64,000 bases of DNA from Reyranella sp. GTDB taxonomy: Bacteria; Pseudomonadota; Alphaproteobacteria; Reyranellales; Reyranellaceae. Below the pieces are notes generated by a model that worked only from the letters and a program-made list of their open reading frames with translations, was not told the DNA's origin and did not search any database. The first letter of the stretch is position 1; every line of letters begins with the position of its first letter. Location of the stretch: contig JAKFVH010000247.1 of NCBI GenBank assembly GCA_021732285.1, forward strand, positions 19,791 to 83,790, written 5' to 3'. Both the position numbers and the translations under genes were made by a program. Shown one piece after another: positions 49,180 to 58,521 of this stretch.

Positions 49180-50916
49180 TTACTCGGCCGCGATGGCGCG
49201 CAGCTTCGCCGTCTCGGCCTCGTCGATCGTGCCATCGTCGTTCACCGCCACGCCGTAGTCGCGGCGCGCCGCTTCGCTCGAGATGAAGCCCTGGCGCACG
49301 TCCTCGGCGACGGCCGCGGCCGGCCGCTTGCGCGGATTGCCGAGCCCGCCGCCGCCCGGCATGGCGATGATCACGCGGTCCTTCGACGGCACGGTCTGTA
49401 GCCCCTTGCCGCGCAGCACCTTGCCGGACGACAGCGTCAGCGAGCCCGCAATGCCGGCGAGCCCGCCTTCGCGGCCGCGCGCCGGATGGTCGATGCGGTC
49501 GTAGTAGGCGCTGAGTGCAAACGGCGCCTTGTCGAGCGTGCCGACTTCCATGATCTGGCCCAGGCCGCCGCGGAACTCGCCGGCGCCGCCGGAATCCTGG
49601 CGGTACTCCTTGCGCCACACCACGATGGGCGACACCGCCTCGTTGACCTCGATCGGCACGTTCTTCACGCCGCTCGGGAAGGCCGTCGCTGAAAGGCCGT
49701 CGGATCCCGGTCGCGCGCCGGTGCCGCCGGCGTGGAAGCTCATGACGCTGAACGGCTTGGCGTGCACGGTCTCGGACGGATCGTCGCCGGTCGAGCCGGG
49801 GCCGCCCAGCGCGAACAGGTTCCACAGGCACGACGTGCCCTCGGCCGGCACATGGCCGCCCAGCGCCTGGTGCAGGCAGCCGAACATCACGTCGGGCAGC
49901 ATCTGGCCGGTGACGTGACGCGCCGCCACGGGTGCAGGCTTCAAGGCATTGAGGATCGAGTTCGGCGGCGCGGTGACGCGGATCACCGACAGCGAGCCTT
50001 CGTTGTTGGGCACCTTGGGCGCCACGATGCACTTCACGCCGAACGAGGCGTAGGCTTCGGTGTAGCAGACCGGCACGTTGATGCCGTAGGCCGACACGCC
50101 CGAGGTGCCGGTGAAGTCGACGTCGATGCCGCTGTCGCCGATCGTCATCGTGGCGACAAGGTCGATCGGCTTGTCGGCGCCGTCTACGCGCATCGAGTAA
50201 TTGTAGCTGCCGGGCTTGATCCTACGGATCGCCTCCAGCGAGGCCTGCTTCGACTTCTCCAGGATGTGCGTGCCCAGGCGATCGAGATCGTCGATGGCGA
50301 ACTCGTCCATCATCTCGATCAGGCGCCGGCAGCCGATCTCGTTGCAGGTCGCCAGCGAGTAGAGATCGCCCACCACCTGGATCGGCTCGCGCACGTTGGC
50401 GCCGACGATCTCGACCAGGGTCTCGTCGACCTTGCCCTCGCGGGCAAAGCGCATCAGCGGGATGTAGAGGCCTTCCTCGTAGACCTGGCGCGCATCGGTG
50501 GTCATGCCGCGGCCGCCGATGTCGACGACGTGGCAGGTGCTGGCAAACATCGCCACCATCTTGCCGCGCCGGAAGGTCGGCGTGACGAAGGTGAAGTCGT
50601 GCAGATGGCCCGTGCCCTTCCACGGGTCGTTGGTCAGGAAGATGTCGCCTTCCTTCATGGTGTGGGCCGGGAACTTCGCCAGGAAATGGCGCACGGCGCG
50701 GGCCATCGAGTTGATGTGGCCGGGCGTGCCGGTCACCGCCTGGGCCATCATGTCGCCCTTGAGGTCGAACACGCCGGCGGAGAGGTCACCGGCTTCGCGC
50801 GTAGAAGTCGAGAAACCGGTGCGGATCAGCGCCAGCGCCTGCTCCTCGACGACCGCAATGAGCCGGTCCCACATCAGTTGAAGGCGGATAGGCGAGAGGG
50901 GATCGTTGAAGCTCAT
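49180..50916 (-). CDS. hyuB: Hydantoinase/oxoprolinase B-type subunit
   Basis: The 578-residue protein is the HyuB (N-methylhydantoinase B) partner. With HyuA it hydrolyses cyclic amides such as hydantoins or 5-oxoproline in an ATP-dependent reaction. Landmarks are 'MSFNDPLSPIRLQLMWDRLI', 'GDIFLTNDPWKGTGHLHDFT', 'GGRGMTTDARQVYEEGLYIP' and 'VAARHVTGQMLPDVMFGCLH'. The length is normal. Its ATG overlaps the hyuA stop by 4 bases, a sign of complex formation with equal synthesis. True acetone or acetophenone carboxylases also use this fold, so the substrate is open. Confidence 0.92.
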   Translation of the reverse strand: MSFNDPLSPIRLQLMWDRLIAVVEEQALALIRTGFSTSTREAGDLSAGVFDLKGDMMAQAVTGTPGHINSMARAVRHFLAKFPAHTMKEGDIFLTNDPWKGTGHLHDFTFVTPTFRRGKMVAMFASTCHVVDIGGRGMTTDARQVYEEGLYIPLMRFAREGKVDETLVEIVGANVREPIQVVGDLYSLATCNEIGCRRLIEMMDEFAIDDLDRLGTHILEKSKQASLEAIRRIKPGSYNYSMRVDGADKPIDLVATMTIGDSGIDVDFTGTSGVSAYGINVPVCYTEAYASFGVKCIVAPKVPNNEGSLSVIRVTAPPNSILNALKPAPVAARHVTGQMLPDVMFGCLHQALGGHVPAEGTSCLWNLFALGGPGSTGDDPSETVHAKPFSVMSFHAGGTGARPGSDGLSATAFPSGVKNVPIEVNEAVSPIVVWRKEYRQDSGGAGEFRGGLGQIMEVGTLDKAPFALSAYYDRIDHPARGREGGLAGIAGSLTLSSGKVLRGKGLQTVPSKDRVIIAMPGGGGLGNPRKRPAAAVAEDVRQGFISSEAARRDYGVAVNDDGTIDEAETAKLRAIAAE

Positions 50917-52991
50917 GGCTGCACCTTCTCCATCAGGATGGCGCCGATCGGATTGATCCTCGCGGCGAAACTTTTGGGGACAATGGTGGTCGTCTCGTCC
51001 TCGGCGATGACCGCCGGGCCGGGCACGAGGCTGCCGATCGAAAGATCGGAGCGATGGTAGACCTGGACGTTCTTCATGTCCTGATCGGCCGGGTCGTAGA
51101 CCGCGCGGCTCGAACGCGCCGACGCGAGCTTGTCGGCCGGCTGCGGCGGTGTTTTGGGCATCTCGGCCTGCTCGGCGGCCAGTCGCAGTGTCCAGTTCAT
51201 GATCTCGACGTCGAGGCCCGGGATCGTCCGGCCGAAGGTCGCGGCGTAGCCCTCCTCGTAGAGCCTCACCAGCTTCTCGCGCGAGGCGGCGTCGAACTTG
51301 CCGGGCGGCAGGCTGACGGTGATCTCATGGCCCTGACCGCGGTAGCGCATGTCGGCCGTGCGCGTCTCGATCAGCCTGGCTTCGGGTGCGCCCGCCTTGA
51401 CGACGGCTTCGGCCTCGGCGCGCATCTCGGCGAACAGCTTGTCGACGAAGGCCGGGTCGAAGTGGGGGTCGAGCTGGATGTAGCGACTGCGCACGACCTC
51501 GTAGGCGACCGGCGCCATCAGGAAGCCCACGGCCGAGCCCACGCCCGCGCCGCTCGGCACCATGACGCGGCGGATGCCGAGCTTCTCGGCCAGCCGCGCG
51601 GCATGGATGGGCGCGGCGCCGCCGAAGGCGATCATGGTGCGGTCCTGCAGCTCCTTGCCGCGCTCGACGGCATGGACGCGGGCCGCGTTGGCCATGTTCT
51701 CCTCGACGATCTCGCTGACGCCAAAGGCCGCGTCGATGCGCTTCAGCCCGAGCGGCGTGCCGACCGACTTGTCGACCGCCATCCCCGCCTTGTCGGGCGA
51801 GAGCGTGATCGAGCCGCCGGCGAAGTAGCCGGGATCGATGCGACCCAGGACCACGTCGGCGTCGGTCACGGTGGGTTCGCTGCCGCCGCGGCTGTAGCTC
51901 GCGGGGCCGGGCTCGGCGCCTGCGCTTTCCGGGCCGACATTGACGCGGCTCAGCGAATCGACCGAGGCGATCGAGCCGCCGCCCGCGCCGATCTCGACCA
52001 TCTCGATGACGGGAATGCGCAAGGGCAGGCCACTGCCTTTGAGGAATCGGTACTGCCGCGCGACCTCGAAGGAGCGCGAATGCTGCGGCTCGCCGTTGTC
52101 TATGAGGCAGATCTTGGCCGTGGTGCCTCCCATGTCGAACGACAGGACCTTGTCGAGGCCGCACTGGCGGGCCAGCGCCGCGGCCAGGATGGCGCCGCCG
52201 GCAGGGCCCGACTCGACCAGGCGGATCGGGAATTTTCGCGCGGTTTCGAGCGCGGCCAGGCCGCCACCCGAGGTGATGAGGAAGAGGGGACAGCTGACGC
52301 CCTTCTTGCGCAGCGCCTCGTCGAGGCGGCCGAGGTAGCGGTCCATCACCGGCTGGACGTAGGCGTTGGCGACCGCGGTCGACCAGCGCTCGTACTCGCG
52401 GATCTCGGGCGACACTTCGCTCGACAGCGTGATCGACACGCCCGGCAGCAGCTCCGAAAGAATGTCGCGCGTGCGCCGCTCGTGCTTGCCGTCGAGATAG
52501 GCGTGCATGTAGCCGACCGCGATCGCCTCGATGCCGGCAGCCTTGAGCTTGGGCGCCAGGGCCCGCACCGCCGCCTCGTCGAGCGGGATCAGCACGTTAC
52601 CGCGACCGTCCATGCGTTCGGGCACACCGAAGCGCCATTCGCGCGGCACCAGCGGCGGCGGCTTCTGCATGAAAATGTCATACTGCTCGAAGCGGTGCTC
52701 GAAGGCGATCTCGATGGAATCGCGGAAGCCCTCGGTGACGATCAGCGCCGTCCTGGCGCCCTTGCGCTCGATGATGGCGTTGGTCGCGAGCGTCGTGCCG
52801 TGGATGATCAGACTGAGGTCCTCGGGCTTCAGCCCGGCAAGCATCAGTATCTGCTCGACGCCGCTTAAAACGCCTTCCTCGGGCGCGCGCGGCGTGGTCA
52901 GCACCTTTACGCTTTCGCGCTTGCCGTCCCATTCCAGGGCGAGGTCCGTGAAGGTCCCGCCGATGTCGACCGCCAATCTTGCTTTTTCCAT
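50913..52991 (-). CDS. hyuA: Hydantoinase/oxoprolinase A-type ATPase subunit
   Basis: The 692-residue protein is the HyuA (N-methylhydantoinase A) subunit, which phosphorylates the amide or enol oxygen of the substrate before ring opening. ATPase motifs of the actin-like fold are 'KARLAVDIGGTFTDLALEW' (residues 3-21), 'LSFDMGGTTAKICLIDNG', and 'EIGAGGGSIASVD'. It starts 3 bases after the livF stop and overlaps hyuB at its own stop. Its place in the Liv operon suggests the transporter imports its substrate. An alternative role is an acetone-carboxylase-like reaction. Confidence 0.92.
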   Translation of the reverse strand: MEKARLAVDIGGTFTDLALEWDGKRESVKVLTTPRAPEEGVLSGVEQILMLAGLKPEDLSLIIHGTTLATNAIIERKGARTALIVTEGFRDSIEIAFEHRFEQYDIFMQKPPPLVPREWRFGVPERMDGRGNVLIPLDEAAVRALAPKLKAAGIEAIAVGYMHAYLDGKHERRTRDILSELLPGVSITLSSEVSPEIREYERWSTAVANAYVQPVMDRYLGRLDEALRKKGVSCPLFLITSGGGLAALETARKFPIRLVESGPAGGAILAAALARQCGLDKVLSFDMGGTTAKICLIDNGEPQHSRSFEVARQYRFLKGSGLPLRIPVIEMVEIGAGGGSIASVDSLSRVNVGPESAGAEPGPASYSRGGSEPTVTDADVVLGRIDPGYFAGGSITLSPDKAGMAVDKSVGTPLGLKRIDAAFGVSEIVEENMANAARVHAVERGKELQDRTMIAFGGAAPIHAARLAEKLGIRRVMVPSGAGVGSAVGFLMAPVAYEVVRSRYIQLDPHFDPAFVDKLFAEMRAEAEAVVKAGAPEARLIETRTADMRYRGQGHEITVSLPPGKFDAASREKLVRLYEEGYAATFGRTIPGLDVEIMNWTLRLAAEQAEMPKTPPQPADKLASARSSRAVYDPADQDMKNVQVYHRSDLSIGSLVPGPAVIAEDETTTIVPKSFAARINPIGAILMEKVQP

Positions 52992-52994
52992 GAC

Positions 52995-53726
52995 CTATGC
53001 CGCTGTCTGATGAATGTTGCCGCCGAGATAGGCCTGCTTGATGCGCGGATCTGTGCGCACCTCTTCCGCCGGGCCTTCCATGAAGAGCCGGCCCTGTTCC
53101 ATGACCAGGGCGCGGTCGGAGATCAAAAGGGCGCCGCGCACGTTCTGCTCGACCACCAGGACGGTGACGCCGCCGGCGGCGATGCGTTGCACGGTGGTGA
53201 AGACGTCGCCCTGCATCTTGGGCGAGAGACCGAGCGAGGGCTCGTCGAGCAGCAGCAGCTTCGGCTCGACCAGCAGCACCATGGCCATTTCCAGGATCTG
53301 CTGCTCGCCGCCCGACAGGTTGCCGGCATCGATGCGCCATTTCTGCCGCAGCATGGGGAACGAGCCGGTGACGCGGTCGATGGCGGAGTCGTGCACCGCC
53401 TTGGGGAGCGTGTAGCAGCCCATCTTCAGGTTCTCGGCCACCGACATCGCCGGGAAATTGCAACGACCTTGCGGCACGAAGCCGACGCCGCGCCTGAGCC
53501 GCTCCCACGGCGGCAGGCGCTCGATGGTCTCGCCCTTGAACACGATCTGGCCGGAGAAGAAGCGGTTGGTGCCGTAGATCGCGCGCAACAGCGTCGACTT
53601 GCCGGCGCCGTTGCCGCCGATCAGCGTGGTGATGGAGCCGGCCTGCAGGCGCGCCGAGAACTCGCGCACGATCGGTACGTCGCCGTAGCCCGCCGTCACC
53701 GAGACCAGTTCGAGGGCGGGGTTCAT
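52995..53726 (-). CDS. livF: Branched-chain amino acid-type ABC transporter ATPase LivF
   Basis: The 243-residue ATPase has Walker A 'LIGGNGAGKSTLLRAIYG', signature 'GNLSGGEQQILEMAMVLL', Walker B 'LLLLDEPSLGLSPKM', and the switch histidine region 'VTVLVVEQNVRGAL'. It fits LivF rather than LivG by its length and its short C-terminal tail. Its start overlaps the livG stop by 4 bases. It powers the HyuAB-linked transporter together with LivG, LivH and LivM. Confidence 0.93.
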   Translation of the reverse strand: MNPALELVSVTAGYGDVPIVREFSARLQAGSITTLIGGNGAGKSTLLRAIYGTNRFFSGQIVFKGETIERLPPWERLRRGVGFVPQGRCNFPAMSVAENLKMGCYTLPKAVHDSAIDRVTGSFPMLRQKWRIDAGNLSGGEQQILEMAMVLLVEPKLLLLDEPSLGLSPKMQGDVFTTVQRIAAGGVTVLVVEQNVRGALLISDRALVMEQGRLFMEGPAEEVRTDPRIKQAYLGGNIHQTAA

Positions 53727-54520
53727 GCCGCACCCCGCATCTCGGCCTCGGCCATCTCCGGCGTCATGCCGAGATAGGCTTCGAGCACGCGCGCATCGGT
53801 ATGGATCTCGGCGGCGGTGCCCTCAGCGAGCTTCTTGCCCTGGTCGAGCACGATCACGCGATGGCAGAGGTTGGTGATGAACTCGACATTGTGCTCGACG
53901 ATCAGGAAGGTCTCGCCGGCGCGGTTGAGCTCGGCCAGGGCCACCTCGATCTCGCGGATGCGCGTCGGATTGACGCCGGCCACCGGCTCGTCGAGCACCA
54001 CGATCTTGGGATGCGGCATCAGGGCGGCGGCCAGTGCTACAAGCTTCTTCTGGCCGTAGGACAGGATGCCGGTCTCGATCTCCCAGTAGCGTTTCAGCCC
54101 GATCAGCTCGACCAGCTCGCGCGCCCGCACCTCCGCCTTGTCGACGGCCTGGCGATAGCGCCGGGTGCGTAAAAACTCGTCGAGCCAAGTGGCGGGATCG
54201 AACTGCTGGGCGGCGATGGCGAGATTGTCGCGCAGGCTCAGCCGCTCGTAGATGCGCACGGTCTGGAAGGTGCGCATCAGGCCGGCGCGGGCGATGTGAT
54301 GGGCGGGCTGGCCGGTGATGTCGTTGCCCGCCAGCACGACCTTGCCGCCGTCGAGCTTCTGGAAGCCCGAGATGCAGTCGATGGCCGTGCTCTTGCCCGA
54401 GCCGTTGGGGCCGATCAGGCCGGTGATGCTGCCGGCCTCGACGGCGAGCGAGACGCCGTCCAGCGCATGCACGCCGGCATACGACTTGCGGAGCTCGGTG
54501 ACTTGCAGGATGGCGCTCAT
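53723..54520 (-). CDS. livG: Branched-chain amino acid-type ABC transporter ATPase LivG
   Basis: The 265-residue ATPase has Walker A 'LIGPNGSGKSTAIDCISGFQ', a signature 'ILSYGQKKLVALAAALM' with Tyr in place of the usual second residue, Walker B 'IVVLDEPVAGVNPTRI', and a C-terminal extension with 'IHTDARVLEAYLG' typical of LivG. It starts at the ATG at 54520, overlapping the livM stop by 4 bases. The open frame upstream to 55222 is shadow of livM. Confidence 0.93.
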   Translation of the reverse strand: MSAILQVTELRKSYAGVHALDGVSLAVEAGSITGLIGPNGSGKSTAIDCISGFQKLDGGKVVLAGNDITGQPAHHIARAGLMRTFQTVRIYERLSLRDNLAIAAQQFDPATWLDEFLRTRRYRQAVDKAEVRARELVELIGLKRYWEIETGILSYGQKKLVALAAALMPHPKIVVLDEPVAGVNPTRIREIEVALAELNRAGETFLIVEHNVEFITNLCHRVIVLDQGKKLAEGTAAEIHTDARVLEAYLGMTPEMAEAEMRGAA

Positions 54521-55458
54521 CGCAGCTGCTCGCGCATGCGGGCGAGCTGGCGCTCGCGCAGCCAGCCCGCCACGCCCGTCGGCATGACGAACATGGCGAC
54601 CACCAGGATCACGCCGTAGATGATCATGCGGAAGTCGGCGGAGAAGCGCAGCACCTCGGGCAGGGCCGAGAGCGCGATGCCGGCCGCGATCACGCCCCAG
54701 AAGCTTCCCGCGCCACCGATGATCACGATGATCAGGAAGGTCTGCATGTAATAGAAGTCGAGGAACAGCGGATCGATGATGCCGAGATGGAAAGTGAAGA
54801 CGCCGCCGGCCGCGCCGGTGACCGCCGCACTGATGGCGAAAGCCGAGAGCTTGTAGGGCATGGGCGCGATGCCCTGGGCGCGGACCAGCGGCTCGTTCTG
54901 CTTGATGGCGACCAGGGTGCGGCCGATGCGCGAGCTGCAGAGCGCATAGAGGAAGCCCAACATCGCCACCGAGAAGGCCCAGGCCACCCAGTAGTACTGG
55001 CCCGTCGTGCCGAAGTGGTAGCCGAAGGCCGACGGCTTGGGCAGATTCGGAATGCCGAGCGGGCCTCGCGTCAGGTCGACCCAGTCGCGCGCGATCAGCG
55101 TGACCAGGAGCGCGAAGGTCAAGGTCATGATCACGAAGGCATGGCGGTTGGTGCGCAAGGTCGGATAGCCGATCGCCAGCGCCACGACGGCGTTGATGAG
55201 TGCCGCCCACAGCACGCCCCACCAGAAATTGCCGCCGAAGGTGACGACGGTGAGGGCCGTCACGTAGCCGCCGATGCCCCAGAAGCCGAGCTGGGCGAAG
55301 GACAAAAGGCCGGTGAAGCCGTAGATCAGGTTCAGCGCCGCCGCCGCGACGGTGAAGATCAGCGCCGAGATGCCGACGCCGATGATGTAGTTCGACGACG
55401 TCATCAGCGGCAGGGCAGCGAAGGCAAGCGCTGCGACAAGGGCAATGGCGAGCTTCAT
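54517..55458 (-). CDS. livM: Branched-chain amino acid-type ABC transporter permease LivM
   Basis: The 313-residue inner-membrane permease has about nine hydrophobic segments, starting 'MKLAIALVAALAFAALPLMT'. The characteristic 'LNLIYGFTGLLSFAQLGFWG' block and the coupling helix 'RIGRTLVAIKQNEPLVRAQG' (EAA-like loop) are visible. It overlaps both livH and livG by 4 bases. A distinctive 'GIIDPLFLDFYYMQTFLIIV' motif is near residue 235. Confidence 0.93.
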   Translation of the reverse strand: MKLAIALVAALAFAALPLMTSSNYIIGVGISALIFTVAAAALNLIYGFTGLLSFAQLGFWGIGGYVTALTVVTFGGNFWWGVLWAALINAVVALAIGYPTLRTNRHAFVIMTLTFALLVTLIARDWVDLTRGPLGIPNLPKPSAFGYHFGTTGQYYWVAWAFSVAMLGFLYALCSSRIGRTLVAIKQNEPLVRAQGIAPMPYKLSAFAISAAVTGAAGGVFTFHLGIIDPLFLDFYYMQTFLIIVIIGGAGSFWGVIAAGIALSALPEVLRFSADFRMIIYGVILVVAMFVMPTGVAGWLRERQLARMREQLR

Positions 55459-56342
55459 CCGACCCGCATGCCCCCGCGCTTGAACAGGCCGTCGGGCCGC
55501 ACGAACAGGATGGCGATCATGATCACGAAGACCGCGGCCTCCTGCCAGATGATCTCGTAGAAGCCGCCGATCCAGCTTTCGATCAGGCCGAGCGCGATCG
55601 CCGCCACGATGGCGCCGGGGATGTTGCCCAGCCCGCCGATGATCACCAGGGCGAACGCCTTGAAGATCAGGAACTGGCCCATGTACGGCGTGACGAGCTG
55701 GATGGGCGAGATGGCCGCGCCCGCGAGACCGCACAGGCCCGCCGCCAGCACCACGGCGTTGCGCGCCACGACGCGTGGCCGGATGCCGACCATGAGGGCG
55801 GCCTCGCGGTTCTGGGCGATGGCGCGCATGGCGCGGCCGAACTGGGTGTGGCGCAGCACGACGTAGAGGCCACCGAAGGCGGCGGCCGCGGCGACGGCGC
55901 CGATGATGCGCGTCCAGGTGATGCGGATCGAGCCGATCGACACGCCCTCGAAGCCGTACTGGGTGTCGACCATGCGCGGCGTCGCCGTGAACAGATACTG
56001 CATCACGTGGATGATGATGATCGACAGTCCCAGCGTGATCAGGATGCTGCGCTCGAACTCGTCGGGCTTGAGCCGCGCCAGCAGCACTTCGTAGATCACC
56101 AGCCCGACCAGCATGATCGCCAGGATGGCGACGGCGAGCGAGGGCCAGTAGAGCAGCCCCATCACCGGCAGCGCGAAGGTCATGGCGAAGGCGCCCAGCA
56201 TCAGGAGCTCGCCGTGCGCGAAGTTGATGATCTCCATGACGCCGAAGATCAGCGACAGGCCGACGGCGATCAGCGCGTAGATCAGTCCGAGCGTGATGCC
56301 GTTCAACGTGAGCTGCAGAAGATAGACGGCGTCGACGGTCAT
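55455..56342 (-). CDS. livH: Branched-chain amino acid-type ABC transporter permease LivH
   Basis: The 295-residue permease is the first gene of the leftward operon. It has about eight hydrophobic segments. Landmarks are 'LNGITLGLIYALIAVGLSLI', 'FGVMEIINFAHGELLMLGAF' and the coupling loop 'FGRAMRAIAQNREAALMVGI'. I start it at the ATG at 56342 ('MTVDAVYLLQ'), because residues upstream of it in the open frame are hydrophilic and non-homologous. It is divergent from iclR, 134 bases away. Confidence 0.93.
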   Translation of the reverse strand: MTVDAVYLLQLTLNGITLGLIYALIAVGLSLIFGVMEIINFAHGELLMLGAFAMTFALPVMGLLYWPSLAVAILAIMLVGLVIYEVLLARLKPDEFERSILITLGLSIIIIHVMQYLFTATPRMVDTQYGFEGVSIGSIRITWTRIIGAVAAAAAFGGLYVVLRHTQFGRAMRAIAQNREAALMVGIRPRVVARNAVVLAAGLCGLAGAAISPIQLVTPYMGQFLIFKAFALVIIGGLGNIPGAIVAAIALGLIESWIGGFYEIIWQEAAVFVIMIAILFVRPDGLFKRGGMRVG

Positions 56343-56424
56343 GATGCTCGCGGCGTTGCAAATCCCGGACCAGCCAACGCGGATGCAATCGTGGCCGATG
56401 TGCGTTGACAGATAATCAAGATTC

Positions 56425-56447
56425 TTGCGAACGTGCAACTATCGCAA
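56425..56447. promoter_or_regulatory. Inverted repeat in the livH-iclR divergent region, candidate IclR operator
   Basis: TTGCGA (56425-56430) and TCGCAA (56442-56447) are 6-bp inverted arms with an 11-base spacer, so their centres are about 17 bases apart. The site lies between the livH start (56342) and the chosen iclR start (56477). IclR-type regulators commonly control both sides of such a region. The role is inferred from position. Confidence 0.45.
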
Positions 56448-56476
56448 CGATGTACCGATATTCGGAACAACAACAG

Positions 56477-57334
56477 ATGAGTGCCCGCCGCACGATGTCC
56501 GCTCCGCGCCCGGCGCGTTCGGGCTCGCAGTCGCTCGAACGCGGATTGGATATCCTCGAGGCGATCGAGGCCGAGAACGGCGACATCGGCGTGCGCGAGC
56601 TGGCGCGTCGACTGGAGCTCAGCCCGACCATCGTGCAGCGGCTGATCACCTCGCTGGCGATGCGCGGCTACATCGAGAAGAACACCGAGACGTCGCGTTA
56701 TCGCCTGGGCCATCGCTCGATGATCCTGGGGGCGAGCGGCGAACGCGGCGTCGACTATGCCGCGACCGCCCGGCGCGAGCTCGACAAGCTCGCCCACGAA
56801 CATCATCTCAACGGCTTCGTCGCGGTGCTGCGCGGCGGCCGCGCCATCTACCTGCTGGCCGTGCAGGCCGACGGACCGGTGGCGATCCGCGTCAGTCTGG
56901 GCAGCGAAATGTCGCTGCACAGCACGGCGGCGGGCAAGGTGTTGCTGGCGGCGCTCGACGAGGCCGATGCCCGCAAGCTTTTGGGCCATCGCAAGCTCCC
57001 GGCGGTCACGCCGCATACGATAACCGACCCGGCGGTCCTGCTGGCATCGCTCGCCAAGGTGCGGCGGCAGGGCTATGCGACGGTGGTCGAGGAGAACATT
57101 CCGGGCGTGCTGTCGGTCGGCGCGCCCATCACCGATCGCGGCGGCAACGTCGTCGCCGCCTTGAGCACGGCGTTCCCGAAGTACCTGTACGGCGACCTGA
57201 CCTTGCAGGGCGTCATCCCGCTGGTGACGGCGGCGGCGCTGCGCGTGTCGCGCTCGCTGGGTGCGGGAGAGCTTGGCACGGCGTCTGCTATGCGTTTGAC
57301 TGCAATCGGGGAGCGTAACGGAGGGAAGCGATGA
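56477..57334 (+). CDS. IclR-family transcriptional regulator
   Basis: The 285-residue protein has an N-terminal winged helix ('SQSLERGLDILEAIEAENGD', 'VRELARRLELSPTIVQRLIT') and a C-terminal effector domain ('SLGSEMSLHSTAAGKVLLAA', 'GYATVVEENIPGVLSVGAPI'). It probably controls both operons of the divergon and responds to the transported compound or a product. I use the ATG at 56477 ('MSARRTMSAPRP'). Starts at 56405 (TTG), 56450 and 56492 are in frame. The upper ones would overlap the candidate operator. Its stop overlaps the solute-binding protein gene by 4 bases. Confidence 0.9.
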   Translation: MSARRTMSAPRPARSGSQSLERGLDILEAIEAENGDIGVRELARRLELSPTIVQRLITSLAMRGYIEKNTETSRYRLGHRSMILGASGERGVDYAATARRELDKLAHEHHLNGFVAVLRGGRAIYLLAVQADGPVAIRVSLGSEMSLHSTAAGKVLLAALDEADARKLLGHRKLPAVTPHTITDPAVLLASLAKVRRQGYATVVEENIPGVLSVGAPITDRGGNVVAALSTAFPKYLYGDLTLQGVIPLVTAAALRVSRSLGAGELGTASAMRLTAIGERNGGKR

Positions 57335-58467
57335 GGGTGAGGATACTAGCGGCGGCCCTGGCTGCCGGAATTTGGGGCATCGGCTCGGCGGGGGCCCAGC
57401 CGATCGTAATCGGCGTTTCCACGCCGCAGACCGGCGTCGCCGCGGTGGCGTCGGAATGGGAAATGTGGGGCGTCAATCTCGCGGTCGAGGAGATCAACGC
57501 CGCCGGCGGGCTTTTGGGCGGCCGCAAGCTCGAACTGATGGTGCTCGACAACAAGTGCAATCCCTCGGAGGCGGTCAACGTCGCCAACAAGCTCGTAGAG
57601 GCCAAGGTGGTGGCGATCGAGGGCGCGCATTGCAGCTCGGCCCATCTCGCCAGCATGAAGATCGTGGCCGACGCCAAGATCCCGATCGTGACGGGCATCG
57701 CCTCGAACCCGCAGATCACGGCGCTGGCCGGGCCGGGCCGCAACGAATACTCGTTCCGCATCAGCCCGTCCGATTCGGCCATGATGGAGGCGCTGGGCAT
57801 CCATCTCGGCAACAAGAAGGTGTTCAAGACGGTAGCCATCGTCGGCGAGGACACCGACTTCGGCCGCGGCGGCGCCGACGCCTTCAAGGCGGTGGCTGAC
57901 AAGGCGGGCGTCACCGTGGTGTCGACCGACTTCCATCCGCAGAATGCGCCGGACTTCACCAGCATCCTGACGCGCCTGCAGCAGCGCCGTCCCGACGCCA
58001 TCGCCACTTTCCAGGTCGGCGGCGATTCGATCAACTTCCTGCGCCAGGCGATGCAGCTCGGCGTGAAGATCCCCTACACCGGCCGCATCGAGCTCGGCGG
58101 GCGCAACACGCCGATCATCGAGGCCGGCGGCATGGAGAAGTCGATCAGCGCCTGGACCTACAACGCCACCATCGACTCGCCGTCCAACAAGGCGTTCGTC
58201 GAGAAGATCAGGGCCAAGTACAAGTCCGAGCCCTACCTGCAGACCTGGGGTGGCTACGACGCCATCCGCATCATCGCCCAGGCGATCAAGGACTGTAACT
58301 GCACCGACGGCGAGAAGATGAAGGACGCCATCAAGAAGATGACCTTCGTCAACGTCATGGGCAAAACCGTAACCTTCGACGACCACAATTCCGCGGGACG
58401 CTTCGTGGTCCTGCAAACGGTGCTGGACAAGAAAGTCGGCGTGGCCGACATCGTTGAGGTGAAATAA
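57331..58467 (+). CDS. Branched-chain amino acid-type ABC transporter substrate-binding protein
   Basis: The 378-residue receptor has a signal peptide (about 1-22, 'ILAAALAAGIWGIGSAGAQ' with cleavage after AGA) and the family-1 type II fold: 'IVIGVSTPQTGVAAVASEWE', 'LAVEEINAAGGLLGGRKLEL', 'GAHCSSAHLASMKIVADAKI' and 'AIVGEDTDFGRGGADAFKAV'. The calcium- or ligand-binding 'CNCTDGEKMKDAIKKM' segment is near the end. It overlaps iclR by 4 bases and is the natural receptor for the divergent Liv permease, although encoded on the other strand. Confidence 0.93.
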   Translation: MRVRILAAALAAGIWGIGSAGAQPIVIGVSTPQTGVAAVASEWEMWGVNLAVEEINAAGGLLGGRKLELMVLDNKCNPSEAVNVANKLVEAKVVAIEGAHCSSAHLASMKIVADAKIPIVTGIASNPQITALAGPGRNEYSFRISPSDSAMMEALGIHLGNKKVFKTVAIVGEDTDFGRGGADAFKAVADKAGVTVVSTDFHPQNAPDFTSILTRLQQRRPDAIATFQVGGDSINFLRQAMQLGVKIPYTGRIELGGRNTPIIEAGGMEKSISAWTYNATIDSPSNKAFVEKIRAKYKSEPYLQTWGGYDAIRIIAQAIKDCNCTDGEKMKDAIKKMTFVNVMGKTVTFDDHNSAGRFVVLQTVLDKKVGVADIVEVK

Positions 58468-58485
58468 CCCGGGGGCCCGGCACAG

Positions 58486-58516
58486 GTCCGTCCCCCCGGA
58501 CACCGAGGGGACGGAC
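58486..58516. terminator. Hairpin between the receptor and 6-phosphogluconate dehydrogenase-like genes
   Basis: GTCCGTCCCC (58486-58495) and GGGGACGGAC (58507-58516) form a perfect 10-bp stem with an 11-base loop in the 54-base gap before the ATG at 58522. Without a T-run it is more likely a processing or attenuation hairpin, stabilising the receptor transcript, than a full terminator. Confidence 0.45.
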
Positions 58517-58521
58517 GGCAG